A DNA stretch of 64,000 nt from NCBI GenBank assembly GCA_963977495.1, contig CAXBOT010000002.1, forward strand, positions 62,001-126,000, written 5' to 3'. Shown here in pieces: positions 40,590-49,512 of the stretch (its first letter is position 1; each line of letters starts with the position of its first letter). The notes beneath the pieces were generated by a model. It saw nothing but the letters and a program-made list of their open reading frames with translations, was not told the origin of the DNA and did not search any database. Origin of the DNA: UBA1672 sp963977495. GTDB lineage: Bacteria > Pseudomonadota > Alphaproteobacteria > Micavibrionales > Micavibrionaceae. The position numbers and the translations under genes are program-made.

Positions 40590-40927
40590 TGACATATATC
40601 AAAAATATCAGCGTTTTAACATTGTTCGTCATGGCCAGTATGGTTTTATCGGTCGCGGCCTATGCGATGGATTTACAAGGGGCGCGCGATGCAGGCGCGG
40701 TGGGCGAACGTCTTGACGGTTATGTCGCGGTTTTGCAACAATCAAGCGCGGTTGATGCACTTGTGAAGGATATAAACCAACGCCGCCATGATGAATATGC
40801 GCGCATTTCACAGGAAAATAAGCAACCCGTTGCTGTCGTTGCGAAGCTGGCGGCGCAGCAGATCATCAGCAGACTGTCTAAGGGGCATTTTTATCAATCC
40901 TCAAGCGGCAAATGGGTTCAGAAATAG
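40589..40927 (+). CDS. ydbL: YdbL-like periplasmic chaperone (DUF1318)
   Basis: This 112-aa protein has a signal peptide (TLFVMASMVLSVAAYA) and the DUF1318 core: MDLQGARDAGAVGERLDGYV, LVKDINQRRHDEYARIS and AAQQIISRLSKGHFYQ. E. coli YdbL regulates the joining of YnbE and YdbH. It is the last gene of the trio. A weak hairpin (TTGGAA/TTCCAA near 40980-41000) follows without a T-run. Confidence 0.9.
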   Translation: MTYIKNISVLTLFVMASMVLSVAAYAMDLQGARDAGAVGERLDGYVAVLQQSSAVDALVKDINQRRHDEYARISQENKQPVAVVAKLAAQQIISRLSKGHFYQSSSGKWVQK

Positions 40928-41185
40928 AGATATTAGAATTGTTACAATAATGGCCGTTTGTGACGCCATTAAAAATGCTTGGAACAGTGGTTTTCCAAGG
41001 CATACAGGCTGAATTTTAATAAAATATTGAAGTTATGCTGTTACACTGACGTGACATACTGCGGTGATGTTTTGTGCGCAGCACAAACGATTGTTATGGA
41101 AAGATGTTGGCCTTTCAAACTGATCGTGATAATTATTGAAATAATTAAAGAATAAAAAAACGTTACGGGTATAAAAAGATAAGAA

Positions 41186-42214
41186 ATGGCGGAGAAAGAT
41201 ATGCAGTCTTTTCACGGAACCGGGAGCGGCACTCCGACAATTAAACAGGCGATTGAAACCTACGAAGCGCTTGCGCCGCAAAAACGCACGCTGGATGAAG
41301 GCGGGCGCGAAAAACTGAGTACGGCCATTGGCATTTTGATGCCGAAACAGCAATTTATCACGCTATCAACTGACCCCGAATATGCAGGCATTCACAGTCG
41401 CCTTTTCGACGCGGTGCATGAGCCGAAAAACCCCGAAGATTTAATGGGGCGTTTGGGCGAGTTCGGCACCAACAAACTCGCGATGGCGATGGCAGTGCAG
41501 GATGAAGACGGGCAGTGGTTTCCAACGGCTGTGGTTTATACATATTGGTCGGATCAAGCCGATTTACCAAGCCAGATTCGCCCCATTCTTGATGAACCAA
41601 TCAGAGATCTGAACGGCTCACCAAAGGTGATTGTGCCCTATACGATTTCATCGAATTTCCCCAAAGCGGGCGATAGTTTAATCGCGGAAGTTCATAATCA
41701 TGTCTATGAGACGCTTGGGCTGGATGATGCGGTTTTGGCAACATTATCACCGCTGCGTGCGGGGAAGCGCGGTTTTGCCACGTGGTTGCAGGAACAAGGC
41801 GTGTCACCCAAAGGTGGCTCTGATCAAATTTTACCACATGCGTTCGATTATCTGATGCCGGTCAACCATGTCGGTGATCGTGGCTTTATGCCCAAAGACG
41901 CGGTGCAGTCGTTCCACATGGCGGGTAAAGGCGCGATGCTTGGCGCGATTCATTCCGGTAATGATGACAGTGCGCGTGACATGGAATTGGCGCATGGCTT
42001 CATGGCGAATTATATCTATGTCCGCGATTTAGAGGAAATGGCACAAAACAGAACACGTTTCCGTGAGGAAGGGCTGGTCACAGTCACATCAGAGCTTGCC
42101 GAGCAGATTCCTGAGCAATATCAAGATCGTTTATACGTGCAGAATTATGATGATGATTCAGCCGACCCCCAATGGGATCAAGATTACGCGCCGGATGGCT
42201 TATCGCCCATGTGA
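41186..42214 (+). CDS. Malonyl-CoA decarboxylase-like protein, divergent and short
   Basis: The C-terminal two thirds match the GNAT-fold catalytic domain of malonyl-CoA decarboxylases: LATLSPLRAGKRGFATWLQE corresponds to the FsTLSPipgF region, with Ser188 as the catalytic serine. VQSFHMAGKGAMLGAIHSGN and HGFMANYIYVRDLEE correspond to the FHxxNGA and sxGlMVNYxY regions, with His244. The protein is 342 aa against 400-490 for typical enzymes, as the N-terminal helical domain is shortened. Activity is plausible because both key residues remain, but the divergence is large. A second start at 41201 has a better ribosome site (GGAGA). The end overlaps the converging prmA gene by 31 bases. Confidence 0.62.
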   Translation: MAEKDMQSFHGTGSGTPTIKQAIETYEALAPQKRTLDEGGREKLSTAIGILMPKQQFITLSTDPEYAGIHSRLFDAVHEPKNPEDLMGRLGEFGTNKLAMAMAVQDEDGQWFPTAVVYTYWSDQADLPSQIRPILDEPIRDLNGSPKVIVPYTISSNFPKAGDSLIAEVHNHVYETLGLDDAVLATLSPLRAGKRGFATWLQEQGVSPKGGSDQILPHAFDYLMPVNHVGDRGFMPKDAVQSFHMAGKGAMLGAIHSGNDDSARDMELAHGFMANYIYVRDLEEMAQNRTRFREEGLVTVTSELAEQIPEQYQDRLYVQNYDDDSADPQWDQDYAPDGLSPM

Positions 42215-43125
42215 CGGCGCGGTTTATGCATGACGAGCGTCGTCCACTCCCCAATATCATAGCGTTGTTTCAAAACCAGCCCTGCGCCCTCATAGGCGGA
42301 GGCGACAAGATCGGCTTGCTTCACCAGCATCCCTGATAAAACGGCGTAACCGTTATCATCCAGAACATTGATTAGATCAGGCGCCATTTCGATGACAGGG
42401 CCTGCCAGAATATTGGCTAAGATCAACTCATAGGGTTTTTGCGTATCAACCAGCGCGGTGTTAAAGCCATCACCGCAGGCGGTGAGCAAGGTTGTTTTGC
42501 CCAAGCGTACACCGTTCATTTCGGCGTGGCGTTCGGTGACAATAATGCTTTCAGGGTCGTTATCGACGGCCAAAATCGGGCTTTTCCAGAGTTTCCACGC
42601 CGCGAGCGCCAAAATGCCCGACCCTGTGCCCATATCCAGAACATTCCACGGGCAGGCGCCTTTGCCTTTTAAATCCAGCATGGCGCGCAGGCATCCGTTG
42701 GTCGTTTCATGTTCGCCTGAACCAAAGGCGGTGGCGGCATCAACCTGCAGGCCGATTTGCCCGTCGGGCGTGCCTTCTTGATAATGACTGCCATAGATGA
42801 AAAACGGACCAATCGAAAACGGTGCGAAGTCGCGGTAGGCTTTTTCTAACCAATTTTCATCAGGTGTATCTTCGATGGTGATATTATCGCGGATTATATC
42901 ATTCGCCGGAATGTCATAGGCGGCGGCCTGAAGGGACAGGCGGCTGATGATCGATTCGATATCGGGTTTATCTTCGGTAATCCATTCTAAAACCCACGGC
43001 GTATTATGCTTTTGATTCTCTCTGATCGCGGAGCTGGCAACGGCGACGTCAACCAAGGCCTCTGCCAAGGTCATAGCCAGTTCATGCGATAAATCGTTTG
43101 TAAGTTTCAGGCGGGTTGTATGCAC
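42184..43125 (-). CDS. prmA: Ribosomal protein L11 methyltransferase
   Basis: This SAM-dependent enzyme trimethylates L11. It is 313 aa with an N-terminal L11-binding domain, then the Rossmann core: NVLDMGTGSGILALAAWKLW (motif I), AVDNDPESIIVTERHAEMNG, and LILANILAGPVIEMAPDL (the N-P/I-L motif). The substrate motif is TAFGSGEHETTNGCLRAM. The length is normal. It is read toward the malonyl-CoA-decarboxylase-like gene. Confidence 0.95.
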   Translation of the reverse strand: MHTTRLKLTNDLSHELAMTLAEALVDVAVASSAIRENQKHNTPWVLEWITEDKPDIESIISRLSLQAAAYDIPANDIIRDNITIEDTPDENWLEKAYRDFAPFSIGPFFIYGSHYQEGTPDGQIGLQVDAATAFGSGEHETTNGCLRAMLDLKGKGACPWNVLDMGTGSGILALAAWKLWKSPILAVDNDPESIIVTERHAEMNGVRLGKTTLLTACGDGFNTALVDTQKPYELILANILAGPVIEMAPDLINVLDDNGYAVLSGMLVKQADLVASAYEGAGLVLKQRYDIGEWTTLVMHKPRRHMGDKPSGA

Positions 43126-43154
43126 GTGATTTTATACCGAGGGGTAAGCGGTTG

Positions 43155-43184
43155 TAAAAAAAAGGGGCTCATTTGATGCCCCTT
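43155..43184 (-). terminator. Terminator of FYDLN-acid gene
   Basis: On the minus strand AAAGGGGC pairs with GCCCCTTT across an ATCAAATGA loop and ends in eight T. It lies 16 bases after the stop of the 43200-43622 gene and before prmA. Confidence 0.85.
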
Positions 43185-43199
43185 TCTCAAAAATGATGC

Positions 43200-43622
43200 T
43201 TAGTCCTCATCCTCTTCCAGCAGGGTGTCATCATCATCTGCCAGATCATCGTCAAGATCATCATCCAGATCAGGAATATCATCCAGATCATCGTCGTCAT
43301 CACTAAGTTTGCTCGCAGGATCATCATCTTCGTCAGATGATTTCTCGTCAGCGTCGTCAAGACTCACAACTTCTACGCCATCATCTTCTTCCAAGATTTC
43401 CTCATCATCATCTTCTTTTGCTGCAACGGCCTTAACCGGAGCATCATCCTTGACGATCGCACTTGCGCGCCCACGGCGGCTTTTCACTTTCACTTCGCCG
43501 GTGAATTCTGTTTCACATGACGGGCAGATAATCGGACGTTTATTTAAATCATAAAACCGAATACCGCAGCTCGTACATATTCTTTTTAAGCCCATAGGGT
43601 TTGTTGCTGTTGCCGTGCTCAC
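43200..43622 (-). CDS. FYDLN-acid family zinc-ribbon protein
   Basis: This 140-aa protein is named for its FYDLN motif and acidic tail, in a family largely restricted to alphaproteobacteria. Two Cys-x-x-Cys pairs (RICTSCGIRFYDLN and IICPSCETEFTG) form a zinc ribbon in the first 40 residues. A basic linker (KSRRGRASA) follows, then about 80 residues nearly all Asp and Glu. The function is unknown. The acidic tail may bind a basic nucleic-acid partner or RNA polymerase, which is inference. Confidence 0.93.
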   Translation of the reverse strand: MSTATATNPMGLKRICTSCGIRFYDLNKRPIICPSCETEFTGEVKVKSRRGRASAIVKDDAPVKAVAAKEDDDEEILEEDDGVEVVSLDDADEKSSDEDDDPASKLSDDDDDLDDIPDLDDDLDDDLADDDDTLLEEDED

Positions 43623-43825
43623 TTTTTATTTTCTCCTTAAGTATCGGTTTATTTCTTCTTCAAGTGCCTTATTTTGGCGTTTCTGTCAAATTATAAATAA
43701 GATCGTAATATTTAAAATGATATCCTGCCTAATGTAGGAAAGATTATAGACCCCTTTGATCGAACATAGTACCATGAAAGACATGGGTGTTCGCATCAAT
43801 CAAGAATCTAAAAAAAGGATTTATC

Positions 43826-44953
43826 ATGGAAAAATCAGTTGTCATATGTGGCTTTAAACGTTCGCCGATGCATTTTGCAATGAAAGGCGACTTAGCAAAA
43901 GTGCGCCCTGATGACATTGCGGCGCAGATTGTGAAGGCGCTGGTTGCCAGTACAGGCGTTGAACCCGATGATATCGAAGATTTGATTATGGGCTGTGCCT
44001 TCCCTGAGGCAGAGCAAGGCTTTAACATTGCGCGGCTGGTGGTTAATCACGCTGGGTTGCCGATTTCTGTTGCAGGCTCGACGGTCAACCGTTTTTGCGG
44101 ATCATCCATGACCGCTATTCATAACGCGGCAGGCATGATTCAGATGGATGCAGGCGAAGTGTTCATCGCGGCGGGTATCGAAAGTATGAGCCGTATTCCC
44201 ATGGGTGGCTTTAACCCAATGCCCAACCCTGCGATCTTTGCGGAATACCCGCAGGCTTATATCGGTATGGGTGAAACCGCCGAAAATTTGGCTAGAAAAT
44301 ATGAAATTTCACGCGCCGATCAAGATGAATTTGCGGTCAATTCTCATAAAAAAGCGGCTGCGGCTGCGGCGAGTGGTAAATTTGACGATGAGATTGTACC
44401 GATTGGCGATGTCAAAACCGACGGAACGATTCGCCCTGATTCAAATGTTGAAAAATTGGCAACGCTCAAGCCTGCTTTCCTTGAGGATGGCAGCGTAACG
44501 GCGGCGACATCCTCACCGCTCACAGATGGTTCGGCGGCTGTTTTGGTGTGTTCGGAAGCCTACGCCGATAAGCATAAATTGAATAAGTTAGCACGTATCA
44601 AAAGCGTGGCTGTCGCAGGCTGTGCGGCGGAAATCATGGGCATTGGCCCCGTTCCTGCAACGAATAAGGCACTGACCCGCGCAGGGTTGACGCTCGCAGA
44701 TATGGACGTGATTGAACTGAACGAAGCCTTTGCCGCACAAAGCTTGGCGGTGTTAAAGGAATTGGGCGCAGATATATCAAAGGTCAATCTTGACGGCGGC
44801 GCGATTGCGTTGGGGCATCCATTGGGCACGTCAGGCGCACGGATCACAGGTAAAGCGGCAAGCTTGCTCAAGCGTGAAAAAGGAAAATTCGCCCTCGCCA
44901 CCATGTGTATCGGCGGTGGTCAAGGCGTTGCAACGGTTCTTGAGGCGATTTAA
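43826..44953 (+). CDS. fadA: Thiolase (acetyl-CoA acyltransferase, FadA/FadI type)
   Basis: The last step of the beta-oxidation spiral is thiolysis of 3-ketoacyl-CoA. It has 375 aa. The acyl-enzyme Cys91 is in STVNRFCGSSMTAIHN, the His in GGAIALGHPLGTSGAR, and the second Cys near the end in MCIGGGQGVATVLE. The start at 43826 has AAGGA before it. It leads a run with an unknown gene and the FadB-like gene, so 3-ketoacyl-CoA (fatty-acid) use is likelier than acetoacetyl-CoA synthesis. Confidence 0.9.
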   Translation: MEKSVVICGFKRSPMHFAMKGDLAKVRPDDIAAQIVKALVASTGVEPDDIEDLIMGCAFPEAEQGFNIARLVVNHAGLPISVAGSTVNRFCGSSMTAIHNAAGMIQMDAGEVFIAAGIESMSRIPMGGFNPMPNPAIFAEYPQAYIGMGETAENLARKYEISRADQDEFAVNSHKKAAAAAASGKFDDEIVPIGDVKTDGTIRPDSNVEKLATLKPAFLEDGSVTAATSSPLTDGSAAVLVCSEAYADKHKLNKLARIKSVAVAGCAAEIMGIGPVPATNKALTRAGLTLADMDVIELNEAFAAQSLAVLKELGADISKVNLDGGAIALGHPLGTSGARITGKAASLLKREKGKFALATMCIGGGQGVATVLEAI

Positions 44954-45346
44954 ATGACGGATACTGTTCAGGAAATAGATGGTGTTGTCGGGTCTACTAC
45001 AACGTGGTTGTTTAAAGAGGATAATCTCGACAGAACGTATTGGGTTGGGTTTGAAATAAAGCCGGATCGGTTGATCGTGCATGATTTTGAAATGGGAGAG
45101 GGCGTTGAAGATCGCCGAGGGGATTCGGATATCGAGCATTATGTGACGATCCAGCGCGCGGAGGTAGCCGAGTTTATATTGGCCTGTTGCGCCCTTCATA
45201 CAATAGAGTCCGTGCCAGAAAACCCGAGTGATGCGGAGATTAAAAAGGTGATGCATCAGGTTTTTGACGGGCAGAAGAACACCATTTTTCAGGTAAAGGA
45301 TATTTTGAAAAATAATAATATTACGTACGATTTTCAGATTTGGTGA
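44954..45346 (+). CDS. Hypothetical protein in the fad operon, 130 aa
   Basis: I do not recognise this protein. The ATG follows the thiolase TAA directly (no gap), so it is co-translated. It is acidic, with a mixed alpha/beta look (DRTYWVGFEIKPDRLIVHDF, then VTIQRAEVAEFILACCAL). It has no signal or membrane segment. It sits between the thiolase and the dehydrogenase, which suggests an accessory role in fatty-acid use, but nothing in it proves this. Confidence 0.75.
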   Translation: MTDTVQEIDGVVGSTTTWLFKEDNLDRTYWVGFEIKPDRLIVHDFEMGEGVEDRRGDSDIEHYVTIQRAEVAEFILACCALHTIESVPENPSDAEIKKVMHQVFDGQKNTIFQVKDILKNNNITYDFQIW

Positions 45347-45433
45347 TGGTTCGGTTCGAAGCATCAGACACATAATAAAAGGCAGTAAAAGAGCAATCCG
45401 TAAGGGATGATTTTTGAAAAGGAAGGCAAATTT

Positions 45434-47851
45434 ATGACCATAAATAAAGTAGCCGTTATCGGTGCAGGTGTAATGGGGAGCGGGATTGCTGCTCAGGTGG
45501 CGAACGCCGGATTACCTGTTGTTTTGCTGGATATTGTGCCGCCGAAGCTTGATGATTTTGGCGGGAACAGAAACGCCTTTGCCGAAGGTGCGGTTGCTAA
45601 AATGCTCAAGGCCGACCCTGCGCCGTTCATGCGTAAACGCAATGCGAAATTGATTGAAACGGGCAATCTGGAAGATGATCTGGATAAGCTTGCCGATGTC
45701 GATTGGATTATCGAGGTCGTGGTCGAAAATCTGGAAATCAAGCATAAGACTTACGCGACGCTGGAAAAACACCGTAAAAAAGGCTCGATCATATCGTCGA
45801 ACACCTCGACGATTCCGCTGCATAAATTAGCGGAAGGCCAGCCCGATTCATTCAAACAAGATTTTATGATTACGCATTTTTTCAACCCGCCGCGCTATAT
45901 GCGTTTGTTGGAGCTGATTGTCGGGGACAAAACCCGCAAAGATGCGGTTGAAACCATCAAAGCATTCTGCGACGTGCGCTTGGGTAAGGGCGTTGTGCTG
46001 TGTAATGACACGCCGGGCTTTATCGCCAACCGTTTGGGCGTATTCTGGCTGACGGCTGGTGTGAATGAAGCCATTAAGCAGGGCATTTCCATCGAAACCG
46101 CCGATGCGGTGCTCAGCAAGCCTGTCGGCATCCCCAAAACAGGGGTTTTTGCCCTGATTGATTTGGTCGGTGTGGATTTGATGCCGAAGCTTTCGGAAAG
46201 TTTGCTGTCTAATTTGCCGCAAAAGGATGATTACCGCGATGTCTTCGTGGATTATAAATTCGTCCATGATATGATCGAGGCGGGCTATACAGGCCGCAAA
46301 GGCAAGGGCGGATTTTACCGTCTGAACCCCGACGCGCCGAAGGGCACAAAGGAAAAACAAGCCCTCGCGCTGAACCCCGATAAATTTGATGAGAGCATGT
46401 ACGCCAAGGCCGATAAACCGAAACTCGCCAGCGTTGATGCAGGGCGGCAGGGTTTGCGCGCCGTGGTCGAAACGGATGATGAGGGCGGCAAGTATGCATG
46501 GGAAGTGTTAAAGCAAACATTATGCTACGCCGCGCAGCTCGTGGGTGAGATTGCCGACACGGTGCATGACATCGATGAAGGCATGAAGCTTGGCTATAAC
46601 TGGAAAAACGGCCCGTTCGGCATGATTGATGATCTTGGCCCGAAATGGTTTGCCGATAAACTGACCGAAGCGGGCATAGATGTGCCTGATATCTTGAAAA
46701 AGGTCCGCGATGGTACGTTTTATCGCATCGAAGGCGGGAAGCAGCAATATTTCGGCACAGATGGTCAATATCATGACGTTGTGCGTCCTGATGGCGTGCT
46801 TTTGCTCTCTGATATCAAACTTACGTCTGAACCGATATTGAAAAACGGATCGGCGAAGGTCTGGGATATTGGTGATGGTGTTTTGTGTTTTGAAAAAACC
46901 TCCAAAATGAACACGTTTGACGAAGATATTTTCAATCTTCTCGAAGAGGTCACAAGACTGATACCCAAATCGGACGATTATAAGGCGCTGGTGGTTTATA
47001 ACGAGGCTTCGCATTTCTCTGCGGGGGCGAATTTGGGCTTGGCGATTTTCATGATTAATATTGCCATGTGGCCGCAAGTCGAGGGCTTTGTTGCGCGCGG
47101 GCAGCAGGTCTATATGGGTTTGAAATTCTCTGATTTTCCTGTGGTGAGTGCGCCGAGCGGCATGGCCTTGGGCGGCGGGTGTGAGATTTTGCTCTCCTCT
47201 GATGCGGTGCAAGCGCACGCGGAAACCTATACCGGCCTTGTTGAGGTCGGCGTCGGGTTGATCCCCGGTTGGGGCGGCTGTAAGGAGCTGATCTTGCGTT
47301 ATCAAGAGCGCGAACGTAAGAAATTCGCGGCGGATATGGGTAAGATTGATAAGAAAAACATCTGGTTCTCACCTGACACAACCCCTGTGGGCGCAGTGCG
47401 TAAGGCGTTTGAAACCATTGGCGTGGCGACGGTGGCGAAATCTGCGCATGATGCGATTGATATTGGCTATCTCCGTGAAACGGATGGCGTCACGATGAAC
47501 CGTGATCGTTTGCTGTTTGATGCAAAACAGCGCGCTTTGTCTATGGCTGATGGTTATACACCGCCGGAAAAACGTGAAGATATCCGCCTTGGCGGGGCTG
47601 GCGCGAAAATGGCGCTTGATCTTGCGGTGGCGGATTTACGCAAATCCGGTCAGGCGACCCCTTATGATGTGGTGGTGTCCGATCATTTGGCGACGGTGCT
47701 GTCGGGCGGGGATAAGGATTATACCGAAACCTTGTCAGAGGATGATATTCTCAAACTGGAATTGGCGGAATTTATGAAGCTGCTCCGCCATGAGGGCACG
47801 TTGGATCGTATCGAACATATGCTGACCAGCGGCAAACCGCTCAGGAATTAA
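45434..47851 (+). CDS. 3-hydroxyacyl-CoA dehydrogenase / enoyl-CoA hydratase, FadN-type order
   Basis: This is a bifunctional beta-oxidation enzyme of 805 aa. The dehydrogenase comes first: NAD loop VAVIGAGVMGSGIAAQVA, then IVSSNTST-like SIISSNTSTIPLHKLA, and CNDTPGFIANRLGVFWL. A second 3HCDH C-terminal-like part covers about 350-440. The hydratase/isomerase-like region is at the end: FPVVSAPSGMALGGGCEILL, and GLVEVGVGLIPGWGGCKELI with the Glu. This order is that of Bacillus FadN, the reverse of E. coli FadB. The start at 45434 has AAGGAAGG before it. It works with the thiolase just upstream. Confidence 0.92.
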   Translation: MTINKVAVIGAGVMGSGIAAQVANAGLPVVLLDIVPPKLDDFGGNRNAFAEGAVAKMLKADPAPFMRKRNAKLIETGNLEDDLDKLADVDWIIEVVVENLEIKHKTYATLEKHRKKGSIISSNTSTIPLHKLAEGQPDSFKQDFMITHFFNPPRYMRLLELIVGDKTRKDAVETIKAFCDVRLGKGVVLCNDTPGFIANRLGVFWLTAGVNEAIKQGISIETADAVLSKPVGIPKTGVFALIDLVGVDLMPKLSESLLSNLPQKDDYRDVFVDYKFVHDMIEAGYTGRKGKGGFYRLNPDAPKGTKEKQALALNPDKFDESMYAKADKPKLASVDAGRQGLRAVVETDDEGGKYAWEVLKQTLCYAAQLVGEIADTVHDIDEGMKLGYNWKNGPFGMIDDLGPKWFADKLTEAGIDVPDILKKVRDGTFYRIEGGKQQYFGTDGQYHDVVRPDGVLLLSDIKLTSEPILKNGSAKVWDIGDGVLCFEKTSKMNTFDEDIFNLLEEVTRLIPKSDDYKALVVYNEASHFSAGANLGLAIFMINIAMWPQVEGFVARGQQVYMGLKFSDFPVVSAPSGMALGGGCEILLSSDAVQAHAETYTGLVEVGVGLIPGWGGCKELILRYQERERKKFAADMGKIDKKNIWFSPDTTPVGAVRKAFETIGVATVAKSAHDAIDIGYLRETDGVTMNRDRLLFDAKQRALSMADGYTPPEKREDIRLGGAGAKMALDLAVADLRKSGQATPYDVVVSDHLATVLSGGDKDYTETLSEDDILKLELAEFMKLLRHEGTLDRIEHMLTSGKPLRN

Positions 47852-47873
47852 CAGACAAATCAGGACTGCGCCC

Positions 47874-48338
47874 ATGTATAGTGTGCTTATTATGCTCTTT
47901 CCGTTTATTGCGGCGATGTTTTACGGTTTGGGGTATATCCTGATTGAAAAAATCGTCGGTATTCACATGAATACGGCGACTTTTTTGACGCTTAATACGA
48001 TCACATGCATTCCGTTAATTGTGTTTTTGGTTGTTGCGAAAAACGAACCGATAGAGTTTTCGGGGTTAATGACGCATTGGCGCATTGTTGTGATGATCAT
48101 GGTTGCTGCTTTGGCGCCCTCCTTGGGTTGGTTGTTTACCATACATGCGATCAAGAATTCCTCCGCGCTTTATACGGCCTTTGCGGAAACATCCTATCCG
48201 GTATTTACCATTGCGTTCGGTTTTTTGATTTTCGGTATGCGTCAGATGGATTTCACGACCTTTATCGGGGGTTTGTTGATTATGATGGGCGCGATTGTGA
48301 TGATTTACGGACAAAGTACGGCGCAAAATCATGAATGA
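47874..48338 (+). CDS. EamA/DMT-family membrane protein, single-domain
   Basis: This 154-aa protein has about five membrane helices (for example FPFIAAMFYGLGYILIEKIV and VVMIMVAALAPSLGWLFTIH) and one EamA domain, half the size of usual ten-helix DMT exporters. The helix signature LYTAFAETSYPVFTIAFGFL is typical. Such forms work as dimers. The substrate is unknown. It overlaps the next gene by eight bases and follows the FadN-type gene by 22 bases, so it may be a lipid-linked exporter or a passenger. Confidence 0.82.
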   Translation: MYSVLIMLFPFIAAMFYGLGYILIEKIVGIHMNTATFLTLNTITCIPLIVFLVVAKNEPIEFSGLMTHWRIVVMIMVAALAPSLGWLFTIHAIKNSSALYTAFAETSYPVFTIAFGFLIFGMRQMDFTTFIGGLLIMMGAIVMIYGQSTAQNHE

Positions 48339-48966
48339 TTACATTGATATTTATTGCGAACGTCTGCACCCCGGCCTTTGGGCGGAGCCTTTGAACGCGG
48401 CGACGAATGCGGCATTCATCGTTGCGGCGCTTTGTGCCTATATTCTGGCGCGGCAGGAAAAGGCAACGGACGTACGGGCTTTAACGCTTATCGGTTTGAT
48501 GTGCGTGATTGGTGTCGGCAGTACGTTGTTCCACACCTTCGCCACCGCCTTAACACAGTTGAGCGACGTCTTGCCGATTTTGTTCTATCAAATTGCCTTC
48601 ATCTGGTTTTATGCGCTTTATGTGATGCGTTTAGCGCCGCTGAAAACGGCGGGGCTGTTTGTTGTGTTTATCGTGCTTACGGTGCTCTCGGAAATGGCGC
48701 CGTCTTATATTTTGAACGGCTCACTCAGCTATGCGCCTTCTATATTATTTCTGCTGGGCTTTGGGGTGTGGCATGCAAAAACAGGGCAGAGAGATCGTTA
48801 TGTCCTTATTCTGGCGGCGGGCGTGTTTGCGCTCTCCCTCATGTTTCGTTCCATTGATATGGCGGTGTGCCCGCATTTTGAAATCGGAACGCATTATATC
48901 TGGCATATTTTGAATGGGTGCGTACTGTATTTGGCAACGCGCGGCTATATTAAAAATGCCCGTTAA
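48331..48966 (+). CDS. Ceramidase-family (CREST) membrane protein
   Basis: This 211-aa protein has seven likely helices and the ceramidase/CREST marks: DIYCERLHPGLWAEPLNAAT at the start, GVGSTLFHTFATAL with Ser and His, and a C-terminal IGTHYIWHILNGCVLYL with the metal-binding His pair. Members are zinc-dependent amide hydrolases that act on ceramides or related lipids. In a bacterium the true substrate may be a sphingolipid or another amide lipid. It overlaps the EamA gene. Confidence 0.83.
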   Translation: MNDYIDIYCERLHPGLWAEPLNAATNAAFIVAALCAYILARQEKATDVRALTLIGLMCVIGVGSTLFHTFATALTQLSDVLPILFYQIAFIWFYALYVMRLAPLKTAGLFVVFIVLTVLSEMAPSYILNGSLSYAPSILFLLGFGVWHAKTGQRDRYVLILAAGVFALSLMFRSIDMAVCPHFEIGTHYIWHILNGCVLYLATRGYIKNAR

Positions 48967-48980
48967 GGTAACCCGTTAAG

Positions 48981-49394
48981 TTAAAGGGTGTGATCTTCCG
49001 CAGGCAGCGGTGTATTGGGAACTTCAACGCTTGTCCCGCCTGCCACTGACGCACTGACAAAAACATTGGGCATAACGCGAAACTTATTATTACCAAGAGC
49101 GACAGGCTCTGTTTCTGTTTGTAATCCATGGTCATCCAAAAGCGTCTTTAATGCCTGTGCGATATCTTGGGGTGTGTGTGCGTTAAACTGTAAGGCAATC
49201 GGGAAATCACTATTGGCGGACCCATGCTCATAGCTATTCATACCGGTATCATCACTGATGACGTATTCAACAGCTTCGTCCAAATCATCAATAATTCTTT
49301 TACCGCCTTGTATCATCGAATTTGCGCCGTGTTTGCGGCCAAATTCAATCAATAAGTCTGCCGTATTATGTGTTGTCATTGGAGTTTTTTCCAT
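48981..49394 (-). CDS. Hypothetical protein, 137 aa
   Basis: I do not recognise this protein. The N-terminal helix TADLLIEFGRKHGANSMIQG is followed by a domain with DIAQALKTLLDDHGLQTETE and a Pro/Val-rich tail (SVAGGTSVEVPNTPLPAEDH). There is no signal or membrane segment. Met1 or Met6 may be the start. It converges on the ceramidase gene and is divergent from the acyl-CoA dehydrogenase. Confidence 0.65.
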   Translation of the reverse strand: MEKTPMTTHNTADLLIEFGRKHGANSMIQGGKRIIDDLDEAVEYVISDDTGMNSYEHGSANSDFPIALQFNAHTPQDIAQALKTLLDDHGLQTETEPVALGNNKFRVMPNVFVSASVAGGTSVEVPNTPLPAEDHTL

Positions 49395-49512
49395 AATCTG
49401 TTTACCAGCCTTTATATCATGAGCGGAGCAAAAAAATCCAAGCCTTTTAGTACTAATTCATAATTTTATATTATACTGGTCAGATCAAAAGCCAGATAAA
49501 GGATTCTCTATT

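Noticed and set aside
40975..41005. TTGGAA/TTCCAA hairpin after ydbL
   Set aside because: Weak stem and no T-run, so not called as a terminator.
43225..43554. 109-codon Ser-rich plus-strand frame
   Set aside because: It is the complement of the Asp/Glu codon run in the FYDLN-acid gene, not a protein.
46520..47305. 261-codon minus-strand frame inside the FadN-type gene
   Set aside because: It is antisense to a conserved enzyme and Arg/His-rich, with no start signal.
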